From NCBI GenBank assembly GCA_030065575.1, contig JASJDZ010000003.1:1-64000 (forward strand): a DNA stretch of 64,000 nt, given 5' to 3'. This document shows positions 10,420 through 20,271 of the stretch, one piece after another (the first letter of the stretch is position 1; each line of letters starts with the position of its first letter). Source of the stretch: Acidimicrobiia bacterium. Its GTDB lineage: Bacteria > Actinomycetota > Acidimicrobiia > Spongiisociales > UBA5794. Below the pieces are notes generated by a model. It did no database searches and had not been told where the DNA came from. It saw only the letters and a program-made list of their open reading frames with translations. Position numbers and translations under genes: made by a program.

Positions 10420-11040
10420 TCAGTCGGCGATTGGTGATGCCCCGCAGCGCACGAACACGACAAAGGAAGCGGGTGCAGGCTCAGCAGAAGCGGTCGACGC
10501 AGGCGCAGGCTCGATGGCGGCCGGCTGGTCGTTGTCGACGACCGGTTGCACATCGGAGTACGGCTCGGGATCAACATCGTCACTCGGCGCCGGCGAGCTA
10601 GCCAGTGTCTTCATGAACACGACAGTGATCCAGAGTTTTGATGGCGCTTCCTCGATTACGGCAATGCCGACCGAGTCGTAGTCGCCGAGGATGTTGCCAC
10701 GGTGGCTGGACGACGCCATGAAGGCGTCATGGAGCGCCGCAATGCTGCTGCCCCGCCCCACGTTCTCGCCGAGCTTCACCCAGTTGGCCGACACCGCGGC
10801 CAGATTCGGGTTGTGCGAGAGCGAGCCCTGGCCTTGCATGTGGAGCGTCCAAGCGTGCGCATCGTCGATGAGATCGGCATGCATAGTGAGGGGGGCAAGT
10901 CCCGCAGCGCGGCGTTCTGCATTCAGCAGGGCCAGCGAATCACCCTCGTGGGAAGCTGCGCCGGCTGCCGGAGCCATGACTCCGACCGCCAATGCCGTGG
11001 TGAGCAGTACCGAAGCGATGCGTCTGGCCAGCGCTGCCAT
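10420..11040 (-). CDS. Secreted CAP/SCP domain protein
   Basis: Signal peptide; LLNAERRAAGLAPL, LSHNPNL, LGENVGRG and SSSHRGNIL motifs of the CAP superfamily. Confidence 0.92.
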   Translation of the reverse strand: MAALARRIASVLLTTALAVGVMAPAAGAASHEGDSLALLNAERRAAGLAPLTMHADLIDDAHAWTLHMQGQGSLSHNPNLAAVSANWVKLGENVGRGSSIAALHDAFMASSSHRGNILGDYDSVGIAVIEEAPSKLWITVVFMKTLASSPAPSDDVDPEPYSDVQPVVDNDQPAAIEPAPASTASAEPAPASFVVFVRCGASPIAD

Positions 11041-11080
11041 ATGTTCGATCCTTCACAGTGCGTGGTTGTCTGAACACGCT

Positions 11081-11112
11081 CCGTATCGGATCGTTTCTGG
11101 GTCGCCTTGAGG
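11081..11112 (-). promoter_or_regulatory. Putative sigma28/WhiG-type promoter of the CAP gene
   Basis: Minus strand CCTCAAG-N16-CCGATACGG, similar to the FliA/WhiG consensus (TAAAG/TCAAG-N15-16-CCGATAA), about 40-70 nt upstream of the ATG. Confidence 0.4.
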
Positions 11113-11152
11113 AAAGAAACACTAAAAGTGGCGGACGGAGGCCCATATTGGG

Positions 11153-11171
11153 TAGGGACTATTGGCCCTAG
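11153..11171. promoter_or_regulatory. DevR/DosR-like response-regulator box
   Basis: TAGGGACTATTGGCCCTAG, near-palindrome matching GGGAC-N4-GKCCC, about 45 bp upstream of the putative -35. Confidence 0.35.
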
Positions 11172-11292
11172 TGGTTCACCAGGCTGTCTTGTAGTCCCCG
11201 GCAGCCCAAAAAAGGCAGCCCCAAATCGATAGGCCGACCAGAATGAAGTTACATCAGGGGATTCCAAAACCGACCACCAACGGTGGTCTACA

Positions 11293-12741
11293 TCACATCA
11301 CTGCACTATTTGCCATATCCTCGGCAACGGCCACGAGCGTGGCAACGGAGAAACCCGTTCCACCTTTGGTTATGTAGCCATCATCGCCGTCTGCCCGAGC
11401 CGGACCGGCGATGTCGAGATGCGCCCACGGAAGCTCTGCGGTGAACTCCGCAAGGAAGAGCGCGGCGGTGATAGCACCTGCATAACGATCACCGATGTTC
11501 TTGATGTCGGCGAGTGGAGAATCCAGCTTGGAGCGGTAGTCCTTCTCCAGCGGGAGGGGCCACACTTTCTCCCCGGCACGTCGTGCCGCAGCGGTGACCG
11601 TCTCCACCGCATCATCGTTCGAACCGAATAGACCGGCGACCTTCATGCCCAGGGCAACCTGGACGGCACCGGTGAGCGTGGCCACATCGATCATGAGATC
11701 GGGCTTGCCCTCGGCGGCCAGCGACAGCCCGTCCGCTAGAACGAGGCGGCCTTCGGCGTCTGTGTTGAGCACTTCGACCGTCTTGCCGTTGCGGGCGGTG
11801 AACACATCACCAGGTCGCAGCGCAGCTCCCCCCGTCATGTTCTCCGTCAACGGAGTGATCGCCACGACATTGATCCCCAGCCCGAGCGTGGCGATAGCCC
11901 GCATGGCACCGAAGACAGCCGCCGCACCAGACATATCTGTCTTCATCGTCTCCATCGCGGATGCCGGCTTGATGGACAGGCCGCCACTGTCGAAGACAAT
12001 GCCCTTGCCGATCAGCGCCAGGGTCTTCTCCGCCCCCTCCGGCCGGTAGTTCATCACGACCATTCGGGGTGGGTTGGTTGCGCCAAGCGACACCGCGAGA
12101 AGTCCACCAAAGCCCTCTTCCTTGATCTCGTCGCGGTCGTAGATGGTGATGTCCATGCCGAGGTCATCGCACATGTCCGCGGCGATCTCCGCCATCACCT
12201 CGGGCTTCTTGCCGCCGGCGGGCTCATTGATCAGATCGCGCGCCATGGCTACGCCTGCGGCCACAGCTTCGGCGCGAGCCACCTCGTCGATCGCCTCCGG
12301 GCCAGTGAGCACGAGAGTCTCCGTCTTCGATGGTTTGGGCTCAGAGAGGTACTTGGTGAACTTGTACTGACCGAGCAGGAACCCGTAGACGAAGGCGTCC
12401 ACAGCCCCATTCAATTCGATCTCGCCCATGGTGGTGGCGACGCTCTCGTACCGAAGGGCTGCTCGTCCGGCGACACCACCGGCCTTGCGCATCCCGTCCG
12501 CGTCTACCTCATCGCCGAGACCGACGAACAGCACCCGACCGAAGCCAGTTGCCCCGGGCACGGCAGCCGTCTGCCCGACCTTGCCGGAGAAGTCGAGACC
12601 CTCGAGGTAGTCATCTAGCCAATCCCCAAGCTCCGCGGCCACCTCCTCTGCCCCGGGGCCCCAGGTCCTGTCAGCGAACACCGGGAGGATCAGCAGATCT
12701 CCGCTCAGGTCGTCGAGGCTAGGGGTGAAGGTGATTTGCAT
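11293..12741 (-). CDS. pepA: Leucyl aminopeptidase (M17)
   Basis: M17 motifs: GKGIVFDSGGLSIKP, NTDAEGRLVLADGL. Start chosen at MQITFTPSLDD inside the longer ORF. Confidence 0.95.
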   Translation of the reverse strand: MQITFTPSLDDLSGDLLILPVFADRTWGPGAEEVAAELGDWLDDYLEGLDFSGKVGQTAAVPGATGFGRVLFVGLGDEVDADGMRKAGGVAGRAALRYESVATTMGEIELNGAVDAFVYGFLLGQYKFTKYLSEPKPSKTETLVLTGPEAIDEVARAEAVAAGVAMARDLINEPAGGKKPEVMAEIAADMCDDLGMDITIYDRDEIKEEGFGGLLAVSLGATNPPRMVVMNYRPEGAEKTLALIGKGIVFDSGGLSIKPASAMETMKTDMSGAAAVFGAMRAIATLGLGINVVAITPLTENMTGGAALRPGDVFTARNGKTVEVLNTDAEGRLVLADGLSLAAEGKPDLMIDVATLTGAVQVALGMKVAGLFGSNDDAVETVTAAARRAGEKVWPLPLEKDYRSKLDSPLADIKNIGDRYAGAITAALFLAEFTAELPWAHLDIAGPARADGDDGYITKGGTGFSVATLVAVAEDMANSAVM

Positions 12742-12745
12742 TTGG

Positions 12746-13294
12746 TCAGGTCTCCTTACTGGGTGTCCAGGTCTCCTCGGCGCCGCGAGCCAGCATGAAG
12801 AGGTAGTCCGCAAGACGATTCAAATAGGCGAGGACGTAGCTGCCTTCGTAGCCGCCGGCCCGCATGTGAGTGACTGCGTTTCGCTCGGCGCGTCTCGCCG
12901 TGGCCCGGGCGACATCGAGAGCAGCGCCGAGCCGGTTGGACCCGGGTACGAGAAAGCCAGTCGGCATTCCTCGCTCAGCCTCGATGCGATCGATCGCAGC
13001 TTCGATCTCGGCAACCATGTCGGCCGTTACCTTGGTCTCCCCCGCAACCAGCTTGTGTCGGTTTTCGGGTGCCGTGGCGAGCTCGGCACCAACAATGAAG
13101 AGGGCCCGCTGCAACCGAAGTAGCTCAGCGTTCAATGCCGAGTCCGGTTCGGTTTCGGCCCGGGCCAGGCCAATACAGGCCCCGGTTTCGTCAACGTCGC
13201 CGTAGGCGACAGGACCGGTCGAGTCTTTGGCAACGCGGCCGCCGAAGAAGAGCCCGGTTGTTCCGTCGTCACCTTTGCGTGTATAGATCTTCAC
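12746..13294 (-). CDS. ATP:cob(I)alamin adenosyltransferase, PduO type
   Basis: MKIYTRKGDDGTTGLFFGGRVAKD...GDVDETGACIGLAR...FLVPGSN...ARATARRAER. Confidence 0.93.
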   Translation of the reverse strand: MKIYTRKGDDGTTGLFFGGRVAKDSTGPVAYGDVDETGACIGLARAETEPDSALNAELLRLQRALFIVGAELATAPENRHKLVAGETKVTADMVAEIEAAIDRIEAERGMPTGFLVPGSNRLGAALDVARATARRAERNAVTHMRAGGYEGSYVLAYLNRLADYLFMLARGAEETWTPSKET

Positions 13295-13303
13295 CCGCAG
13301 ATC

Positions 13304-13969
13304 CTACAGACCGGCGACGAGCAGCCTGCCGACCACTACAACACCGAACGCGGTGAGGACGCCTAGGTACGAGAGGCCAGTTGCGGCCATCACACCTGAG
13401 TAGGCCGGTTCCTTGAGGGCAAACCACACTGCGGCAACAAGAACGCCGGTGAATAGCGAAAGGGCAGCGAGAGCAAGCACCATCACCATGTCATCGGATC
13501 CGAACGCTCCGAGCGCAGCGATGACTACCACTTCGGACACCAGACCGAGGGCAGTGGCCAGGTCGAGCCGGTGCAGCGCCTGGCGCGGGAGGCGGGGATC
13601 TACCAGAAACCAATGACCCAGCAGCATCACGCTTGTTGTGCCGCCAAGAAGGAGAGCGCCGGTCACCGCCGGTGCTACCCCGCCGTCGTCGACCGCCACC
13701 AGCAGAAAGCCAAGGGCGGCGGCGGCAAACAGTCCGGCGGCGACGGCCTGCCTTCGCCCCAATAGCCCGGCGCCGAGCGCCATTGCGGTCGCCACCACCC
13801 CTAGCCACGATCCTCCGGCCAGCGCTGTGACCCCACCTACCACGACGACGATCGCCGATAGCAACCAGTTGTAGCCCGGCCCAACGATCGACCAGTGAGA
13901 AACGACCGCAGCCCCACCCGCTACGCCTGACGCCCACATGGCGAGTACGAGGGCGGGTGCTACCTCCAC
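13304..13969 (-). CDS. Multi-pass membrane protein, function unknown
   Basis: Hydrophobic 221-aa frame; GTG start at 13969 avoids overlap with tkt (the ORF track start at 14233 overlaps it). Confidence 0.7.
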   Translation of the reverse strand: MEVAPALVLAMWASGVAGGAAVVSHWSIVGPGYNWLLSAIVVVVGGVTALAGGSWLGVVATAMALGAGLLGRRQAVAAGLFAAAALGFLLVAVDDGGVAPAVTGALLLGGTTSVMLLGHWFLVDPRLPRQALHRLDLATALGLVSEVVVIAALGAFGSDDMVMVLALAALSLFTGVLVAAVWFALKEPAYSGVMAATGLSYLGVLTAFGVVVVGRLLVAGL

Positions 13970-13976
13970 CTGGGTG

Positions 13977-15929
13977 CTATTTGGCGAGCCAGGAGCCGAG
14001 CCTGGCGGCAACCTTCTCGGGGGTGAAACCAAACTCTTCGGCGAGCACCGCTGCCGGCGCCGAAGCTCCGTAGTGGTCGATACCGATGGCAAGTCCGTCA
14101 CTGCCGATGACGTCCGTCCAGCCGAAGGTAACTCCGGCTTCGACGGAGGCGATCGGGAGGCCTTCACCGAGAACCTCAGCACGATATGCAGCGTCCTGAG
14201 CCTCGAAAGCCTCCCGGCACGGCATCGAGACAACCCGCACCGAAGTGCCTGCGCCGTTCAGGATCTCGGCCGCCGCGAGCGCCGTTTGCAGCTCAGAACC
14301 GGTGGCGACCAGCACGACGTCTGAACCATCCTTCACCACGTAGCCACCCTTTGCTACCGGCACCGGATCGTCACCGCCTACTTGCACACCCTGTCGGGAG
14401 AAGACGAGGGCAGTTGGGCCTTCGAGTCGATTGAGGGCAACTTCCCATGCCCCGGCAGTCTCGGCCGCGTTGCCCGGGCGCACTACCCACAGATTCGGCA
14501 TAGCCCGCAACGCAGCGAGCTGCTCAACCGACTGGTGCGTGGGGCCGTCTTCGCCGAGAAGGATGGAGTCGTGGGTCAGGATCCAGATGCTGGGCACACC
14601 TATGAGGGCACCGAGCCGAATGGCTCCCCGCATGTAGTCCGAGAATGTCAGGAACGTTGCGCCGTAGCAGCGGAGCCCCCCGTGGAGGTTGATGCCGTTG
14701 ACGATCGCTCCCATGCCGTGCTCACGCACTCCGAATCTGAAGTTACGGGCCGCTCGGTCATCGGCCGAGAAGTTGGTTGACGACTCGATATAGGAGTTGT
14801 TCGTTGGGGTCAGATCAGCAGACCCGCCGATCAGTTCGGGGCGATCCGGGGCGATGGCGTTGATGACGTCACCAGACATGGCTCGCGTCGCGACACTGGC
14901 TCCTGCGTCATATGCCGGCACCGGGACCTCGATCGGCTTGCTGTCGAAGTGAGCATCCCAGGTTGCCTTCAGCTCTTCGTCTCCGGCCATGCGCAGCTCG
15001 AAGTTGCGCTGCCAATCGCTGGCTAGCTTGCGGCGATCCGCGAACGAATCGGTGAAGAAGTCATAGACCTCAGCGGGTACATGGAATGGCTCGTAGTCCC
15101 AACCGAGCACCTCGCGGACGAGGCGGATCTCATCGTCGCCGAGCGGCGATCCGTGGGCGGCAGAGCTGTCCTGCTTGTTGGGACTGCCGTATGCGATGTG
15201 CGTCTTGCAGGAAATCAGCGTTGGCCGGGCTTCCTCGGCAATGCCTGCCGTGATCGCTTCCGTCACGGCGTCCCGATCGTGACCATCGATTTGCAGCGTG
15301 TGCCACCCTGCCGCCCGGAAGCGCTTCAGAGTGTCCTCGCTGTACGACCAATGCTTGGGCCCGTCGAGAGTGATGTCGTTGTCGTCGTAGAGGTAGATGA
15401 GCTTGCCTAGCTCGAGATGACCGGCAAGGGACGCAGCCTCCATGGCAACGCCCTCCATGATGTCGCCGTCCGAGACGATGGCGTAGGTGCGGTGGTCGAC
15501 GAGCTCCGACCCGAAGATGTCGTTGAGCTTGGTTTCGGCTATCGCCATGCCGATGCCTGTGGCCAGGCCCTGCCCCAGTGGCCCTGTCGTGGTCTCAATC
15601 CCCAGTTCCACGTCGAGTTCGGGGTGGCCCGCCGTCGGCGAACCGAACTGTCGGAAGTTCTTGATGTCCTCAATGCTGATCGGGAAACCCGATAGGTGCA
15701 GAATCGAATAGAGCAGCATCGAGGCGTGCCCTGCAGAGAGCACAAAGCGGTCGCGGTTCTCCCATGTTGGATTCTTCGGATCGACCCGCAAGAACTTGCT
15801 GAAGAGGACCACAGCCATGTCAGCCATACCCATGGGCCCCCCGGGATGGCCGGACTTGGCCTTCTGCACTGCGTCCATTGACAGGGCGCGAATCGCATTG
15901 GCGGCGAGCTGCTCGATGTCCTTTGCCAC
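13977..15929 (-). CDS. tkt: Transketolase
   Basis: [37 protein letters not shown]-type ThDP motif ([14 protein letters not shown]), [15 protein letters not shown]. Confidence 0.97.
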   Translation of the reverse strand: MAKDIEQLAANAIRALSMDAVQKAKSGHPGGPMGMADMAVVLFSKFLRVDPKNPTWENRDRFVLSAGHASMLLYSILHLSGFPISIEDIKNFRQFGSPTAGHPELDVELGIETTTGPLGQGLATGIGMAIAETKLNDIFGSELVDHRTYAIVSDGDIMEGVAMEAASLAGHLELGKLIYLYDDNDITLDGPKHWSYSEDTLKRFRAAGWHTLQIDGHDRDAVTEAITAGIAEEARPTLISCKTHIAYGSPNKQDSSAAHGSPLGDDEIRLVREVLGWDYEPFHVPAEVYDFFTDSFADRRKLASDWQRNFELRMAGDEELKATWDAHFDSKPIEVPVPAYDAGASVATRAMSGDVINAIAPDRPELIGGSADLTPTNNSYIESSTNFSADDRAARNFRFGVREHGMGAIVNGINLHGGLRCYGATFLTFSDYMRGAIRLGALIGVPSIWILTHDSILLGEDGPTHQSVEQLAALRAMPNLWVVRPGNAAETAGAWEVALNRLEGPTALVFSRQGVQVGGDDPVPVAKGGYVVKDGSDVVLVATGSELQTALAAAEILNGAGTSVRVVSMPCREAFEAQDAAYRAEVLGEGLPIASVEAGVTFGWTDVIGSDGLAIGIDHYGASAPAAVLAEEFGFTPEKVAARLGSWLAK

Positions 15930-16007
15930 GGCTCCTCCATGGTTGATCGGTTATGCGTTGAGAGTAGTGGCTCGGGCCACGCCCCTGTCTGCACCCTTCG
16001 CCCGTTC

Positions 16008-17102
16008 TCAGTCGACGATGGCCACGGAACGGGGAGAACGATTGAGCCGGTCGGCTCCAGCCTCCGTGCAGATCACGATGTCCTCGATGCGGATCCCGAA
16101 CTCGCCGGGTAAGTAGATGCCGGGCTCGATCGAGAACGCCATCCCTACGTCGAGTAGCTGGTCGTTCCCGGCAACTATGTACGGATCCTCGTGGCCGTCG
16201 AGCCCGATGCCGTGCCCGGTGCGATGGATGAAGTAGTCGCCGTAGCCCGCTGCCGTGATCACCTTGCGCGCAGCCGCATCGACCGACTCGGCCGGGACAC
16301 CTGGAGCGACAGTATCGATCGCAGCGCGCTGTGCGGCGCGGACGATCTCGTGCACCTCTCGGTAGCGGGCCGGCGGCTCCCCGACGTGGAACATGCGAGT
16401 GGTGTCCGACCCGTAACCACCGACCGTCCCCCCGAAGTCGATGACGATCGCATCGCCCTCACGAATGACCCTCTCCCCCGGTTCATGATGGGGCGACGCA
16501 CCATTCGGCCCGGAGGCGACAATGGCGAACCCGGCGACGTCCGTGCCGTTTTCCTCGAGCAGTCCCGCTATCTCGCGGGAGACTCGAGCCTCGCTCTTGC
16601 CGGCGAATCGATGTGCGGCAAGCAATCCCGCCACCGTGTCGGCCGAAGAGCCGGCGCGACGAAGCAACTCGATTTCTGCGGGTTCTTTGATGATCCGCAG
16701 CGCCTCGGTCACGGGACGAGCGGACCGAAAGGCCGTGCCGGGTAGCGCCTCCTGCAGGGCAAGCAGGAAGACCGCCCAGGTCTGGTCGGTGATCATTGCG
16801 GTCGAGGCGCCGCCGATCAGCCCGGCGACAAGAGAGATGACATCATCGGTCTCGCTCCAGGATCGAACGCTGAAGGTGCCGGCATCGGTCGCCACCCGTG
16901 CCGCCTCTAGTTCGGGGATTACCAGGATCGGCTCGCCCTGCTGCGGGATCACGGCCATCGTCAAACGTTCCAGGGGCATGGCCCGATAGCCGGTCAGATA
17001 TGGCAGGTCGGATCCAACCGAAGCCAAAAGCACATCGACCTTCCGCTCTGCCATCTGCCGCCGAGCACGGTCGAGGCGACCGGCGTAGTCGAATGCGGTC
17101 AT
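16008..17102 (-). CDS. Xaa-Pro aminopeptidase/dipeptidase (M24 family)
   Basis: VIDFGGTVGGYGSDTTR, HRTGHGIGLDGHEDPYI, FSIEPGIYLPGEFGIRIED. Confidence 0.94.
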   Translation of the reverse strand: MTAFDYAGRLDRARRQMAERKVDVLLASVGSDLPYLTGYRAMPLERLTMAVIPQQGEPILVIPELEAARVATDAGTFSVRSWSETDDVISLVAGLIGGASTAMITDQTWAVFLLALQEALPGTAFRSARPVTEALRIIKEPAEIELLRRAGSSADTVAGLLAAHRFAGKSEARVSREIAGLLEENGTDVAGFAIVASGPNGASPHHEPGERVIREGDAIVIDFGGTVGGYGSDTTRMFHVGEPPARYREVHEIVRAAQRAAIDTVAPGVPAESVDAAARKVITAAGYGDYFIHRTGHGIGLDGHEDPYIVAGNDQLLDVGMAFSIEPGIYLPGEFGIRIEDIVICTEAGADRLNRSPRSVAIVD

Positions 17103-18751
17103 TGCTGCGCTGTCTCCAGTGATTCGGCGGCGTGATAAGACGAGCGAACGAGCGGGCCCGCCTCCACATGCGGGATCCCCAACCGCTCTCCCTCCGCCGA
17201 GTACCGCTGGAACTCATCGGGATGCACATAGCGGTCGACCGGACGGTGACGCGGGGTTGGCCGCAGGTACTGGCCGATCGTGATCAGGTCGACACCAACC
17301 GCCCTCATGTCGGCCAGGGTCGCCATGATCTCGGCCTCGGTCTCTCCCATTCCCACGATCAGGCCGGACTTGACGGTACAAGTTGGATTGGCCCATTTCG
17401 CACGCGCCAGCAGCGCAAGCGACCGACCGTAGTTCGCCGCGGTGCGCACCTCTCGTTGTAGCCGCAGCACGGTCTCGGTGTTGTGGTTGAGGACCTCGGG
17501 CTTGGCGGCCATCACGGTATCCAGGGCATCACGATCACCCTTGAAGTCCGGAATCAGCACCTCAACGTCGCAGTCGGGAACGAGGTCGCGGATCCGGTCG
17601 ATCGTCTCCGCAAAGATGGCTGCACCGCCATCGTCGAGATCATCGCGGTTGACCGAAGTGAGCACGGCGTGACGGAGCCCCATGGCGGCGACGGCCTCAG
17701 CCGCCCGCTCCGGCTCCTCCCGATCTACCTCACCCGGCCGGCCGGTCTGCACGTCACAGAACGCGCAGGCCCGCGTGCACTTGTCGCCGAGCAACATCAG
17801 CGTGCCGGTTCCCGAAGCCCAACACTCGTAGATGTTCGGGCAACCCGCCTCCTCGCAGACGGTGTTGAGTTCCTTGCTCCGCATCAACCGGCGAACGTCG
17901 CGGTAGCCGTCGGATGAGATATCGGCCTTGATCCGCATCCACTCCGGACGGCGGGGCTCTCCCGGAAGCAGGCCATTGATGGCAACCGGGACGTCGGTGG
18001 TCGCTTCGCCGGAGAACACGCCGGCGGTCACCATGCGATCCACTGCGAACGGTTCGCGCCCCGACCCGCGGGCAAAGGCACCCAGTTGCGCCTCGAGATC
18101 GGAGAATCCAAACACGGGCCCAATGTGTGCCAGCACCGCCTCGACAACCTCCTCGATTCGCACTTGGCGCCCAACCAGCTCGGAGATCGAGGTCACATCC
18201 CGGTCGGCGATTCCACAGGGAACGATCTTGCCGAAGTAGCTGAGATCGGGGTCGACGTTGATAGCAAAGCCATGCATGGACACGCCGCGTGAGACTCGCA
18301 CTCCGATTGCGGCAACCTTGCCCCGATCGGTCCACACCCCGGTCAGCCCCTCCTCGGGCCAGGCCGCTACGCCGAGATCACCGAGCGCCGCGATGATCAG
18401 CTGCTCGATGCGGCGAACGTGCCCGACCATGTCAAAGCCGTTGGGCAAGCGGGGCACTGCGAACACCGGGTATCCGACTAGCTGACCCGGACCGTGATAA
18501 GTGATGTCGCCACCACGATCCACGTAGTGGATCTCGGCATCGATATCGCCGAGCATCGATTCGGCAATCAGCAGATTCGAGCCGTCGCCGTTCCGCCCCA
18601 CGGTGTAGGTGTGAGGATGCTCGAGCAGCAACAGGTAGTCATCCGCAGCCCGGCCGAGGACCCGGCCCTCCCAGAAGGCCTTCTGCAGATCCCATGCCTC
18701 GGCGTACGGCAGACGCCCGAGCCAGCGGGCCCGAACCTGGGCCTTGGTCAC
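17099..18751 (-). CDS. Fusion: octanoyltransferase (LipB) + lipoyl synthase (LipA)
   Basis: N-terminal LipB (RGGDITYHGPGQLVGYP, KIVPCGIADRDVTS) continuous with radical SAM LipA (CEEAGCPNIYECW, CTRACAFCDV, VRSSYHAAE) in one 550-aa frame. Confidence 0.95.
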   Translation of the reverse strand: MTKAQVRARWLGRLPYAEAWDLQKAFWEGRVLGRAADDYLLLLEHPHTYTVGRNGDGSNLLIAESMLGDIDAEIHYVDRGGDITYHGPGQLVGYPVFAVPRLPNGFDMVGHVRRIEQLIIAALGDLGVAAWPEEGLTGVWTDRGKVAAIGVRVSRGVSMHGFAINVDPDLSYFGKIVPCGIADRDVTSISELVGRQVRIEEVVEAVLAHIGPVFGFSDLEAQLGAFARGSGREPFAVDRMVTAGVFSGEATTDVPVAINGLLPGEPRRPEWMRIKADISSDGYRDVRRLMRSKELNTVCEEAGCPNIYECWASGTGTLMLLGDKCTRACAFCDVQTGRPGEVDREEPERAAEAVAAMGLRHAVLTSVNRDDLDDGGAAIFAETIDRIRDLVPDCDVEVLIPDFKGDRDALDTVMAAKPEVLNHNTETVLRLQREVRTAANYGRSLALLARAKWANPTCTVKSGLIVGMGETEAEIMATLADMRAVGVDLITIGQYLRPTPRHRPVDRYVHPDEFQRYSAEGERLGIPHVEAGPLVRSSYHAAESLETAQQ

Positions 18752-20250
18752 GCCAGTTCCTGATCCCAGTCCCAGGTCTCCAGGTTCTCCTTGATACGCC
18801 GCAGGAAGAGAACTGCAGTCGAGCCGTCGAATACCCTGTGATCCCAGGTCAGACCGAGATACCCGATATGCCGGATGGCGATGGCGTCCGAGCCGTCGGG
18901 CAGGGTGACCACCGCCGCTCGCTTACTCACGGTATCCGTCGACAGGATGGCGACGTTGGGGATGTTGATTATCGGCGCCGACATGAATGAACCGAATGGA
19001 CCGGGGTTCGTGATGGTGAAGGTCGAACCCGACAGATCATTGAGTTCGAGCTTGCCCGCCCTTGCCTTGTCGGCGACTGCACGAATGCCGCGGGCCAGGC
19101 CGGTCAGGGCGAGGCCATCAGCCCCCGGCATGTTCATCACGACGAGGCCGCCTTCATTCAGGTCGACAGCGATCCCGAGGCCAACTGAGTTGTGGAATGT
19201 CTGCGTCTCGTTCTCGAGATCAAAGGAACTGTTCACAACGGGATAAGCCTGCAAGGCATCGATGGTGGCGCGGGCGATGAACGGCATGTAGGTCAGCGAG
19301 TAGCCCTCTCGAGCCTTCCACGCCGCCTTGTGCTTCTGGCGAACTTGCTCCACCCGCTCGTAGTCGACCTCAACCGCCGTCCACACGTGAGCGGCGGTGC
19401 GCTTGGCATTGAGCATGTTCTCGGCGATCACCTTGCGCAGCCGAGGCATAGCTTCGGTACGGTCTGCGCCGACCGCAGCCACTGCGTCGGGCACCGCAAC
19501 CGCCTCAGCCGCGGGGGCCGGGGCCGGAGCTGCTGCCGGCGGTGCCGGGGCGGCAGGTGCCGGGGCTGGAGCGGGCGCCGGGGCAGGAGCGGGTGCCGGG
19601 GCCGGAGCCGGCTCGAAGGTCACCTCGGCGGTCGGGGCAGCCGGCGGTGGCGGCGGAGTCCCGGCCTTCTGCGCATCGATGTACCTGCTGACGTCCTTCC
19701 GAGTGATGCGTCCGCCCTCACCGGTACCGACGACAAGTGACAGGTCCACGTTGTTCTCGGAGGCAAGCTTGCGCACGACGGGTGATAGCACCGACCGCTT
19801 CGGGGCTTCTTCGGTGGCAACAGGCATGGCAGCAGGCGGTGTCGCCGGCACCGGAGCGAGGGGCTCAGCCGCCACCGGGGCGGGAGCCGGTTCGGGGGCG
19901 GGTGCCGGCTCAGGGGCGGGTGCCGGTTCGGGGGCGGCTGCCGGCTCCGGCTCGGGCGGCGGCTCAGGTGCAGGCGCGGCCTCGGGCGACGGTGCGGCGA
20001 CCACCTCTTCTCCGGGCTCACCGATGACGGCGAGGGCTGTCCCAACCGTGACCGTCTCCCCTTCCGCAACCAGGATCTCGACCACGATCCCGGCAACCGG
20101 GGAGGGTATCTCGGTGTCGACTTTGTCGGTCGAAATCTCCAGCAGCACTTCGTCGGCCGCGATGGAATCACCGGGTTGCTTTGCCCAACTGAGGATTGTG
20201 CCTTCAGTTACGGTCTCGCCCAACTGGGGCATCTCGACTGTGGTCGCCAT
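18748..20250 (-). CDS. 2-oxoacid dehydrogenase E2 component (dihydrolipoamide acyltransferase)
   Basis: Lipoyl domain (EISTDKVDTEIPSP), peripheral subunit-binding domain (SPVVRKLASENNVDL), Ala-Pro linkers, catalytic DHRVFDG. Confidence 0.95.
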   Translation of the reverse strand: MATTVEMPQLGETVTEGTILSWAKQPGDSIAADEVLLEISTDKVDTEIPSPVAGIVVEILVAEGETVTVGTALAVIGEPGEEVVAAPSPEAAPAPEPPPEPEPAAAPEPAPAPEPAPAPEPAPAPVAAEPLAPVPATPPAAMPVATEEAPKRSVLSPVVRKLASENNVDLSLVVGTGEGGRITRKDVSRYIDAQKAGTPPPPPAAPTAEVTFEPAPAPAPAPAPAPAPAPAPAAPAPPAAAPAPAPAAEAVAVPDAVAAVGADRTEAMPRLRKVIAENMLNAKRTAAHVWTAVEVDYERVEQVRQKHKAAWKAREGYSLTYMPFIARATIDALQAYPVVNSSFDLENETQTFHNSVGLGIAVDLNEGGLVVMNMPGADGLALTGLARGIRAVADKARAGKLELNDLSGSTFTITNPGPFGSFMSAPIINIPNVAILSTDTVSKRAAVVTLPDGSDAIAIRHIGYLGLTWDHRVFDGSTAVLFLRRIKENLETWDWDQELA

Positions 20251-20271
20251 TTCAGCGGTCTCCTTCTGTCC

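Noticed and set aside
11041-11290. Cyclic-dinucleotide riboswitch (GEMM or ydaO) upstream of the CAP gene
   Set aside because: Core conserved nucleotides of these classes are not recognisable; the promoter/operator interpretation fits better.
13304-14233. Full ORF-track extent of the membrane protein
   Set aside because: Would overlap tkt by about 250 nt; a GTG at 13969 gives a clean boundary.
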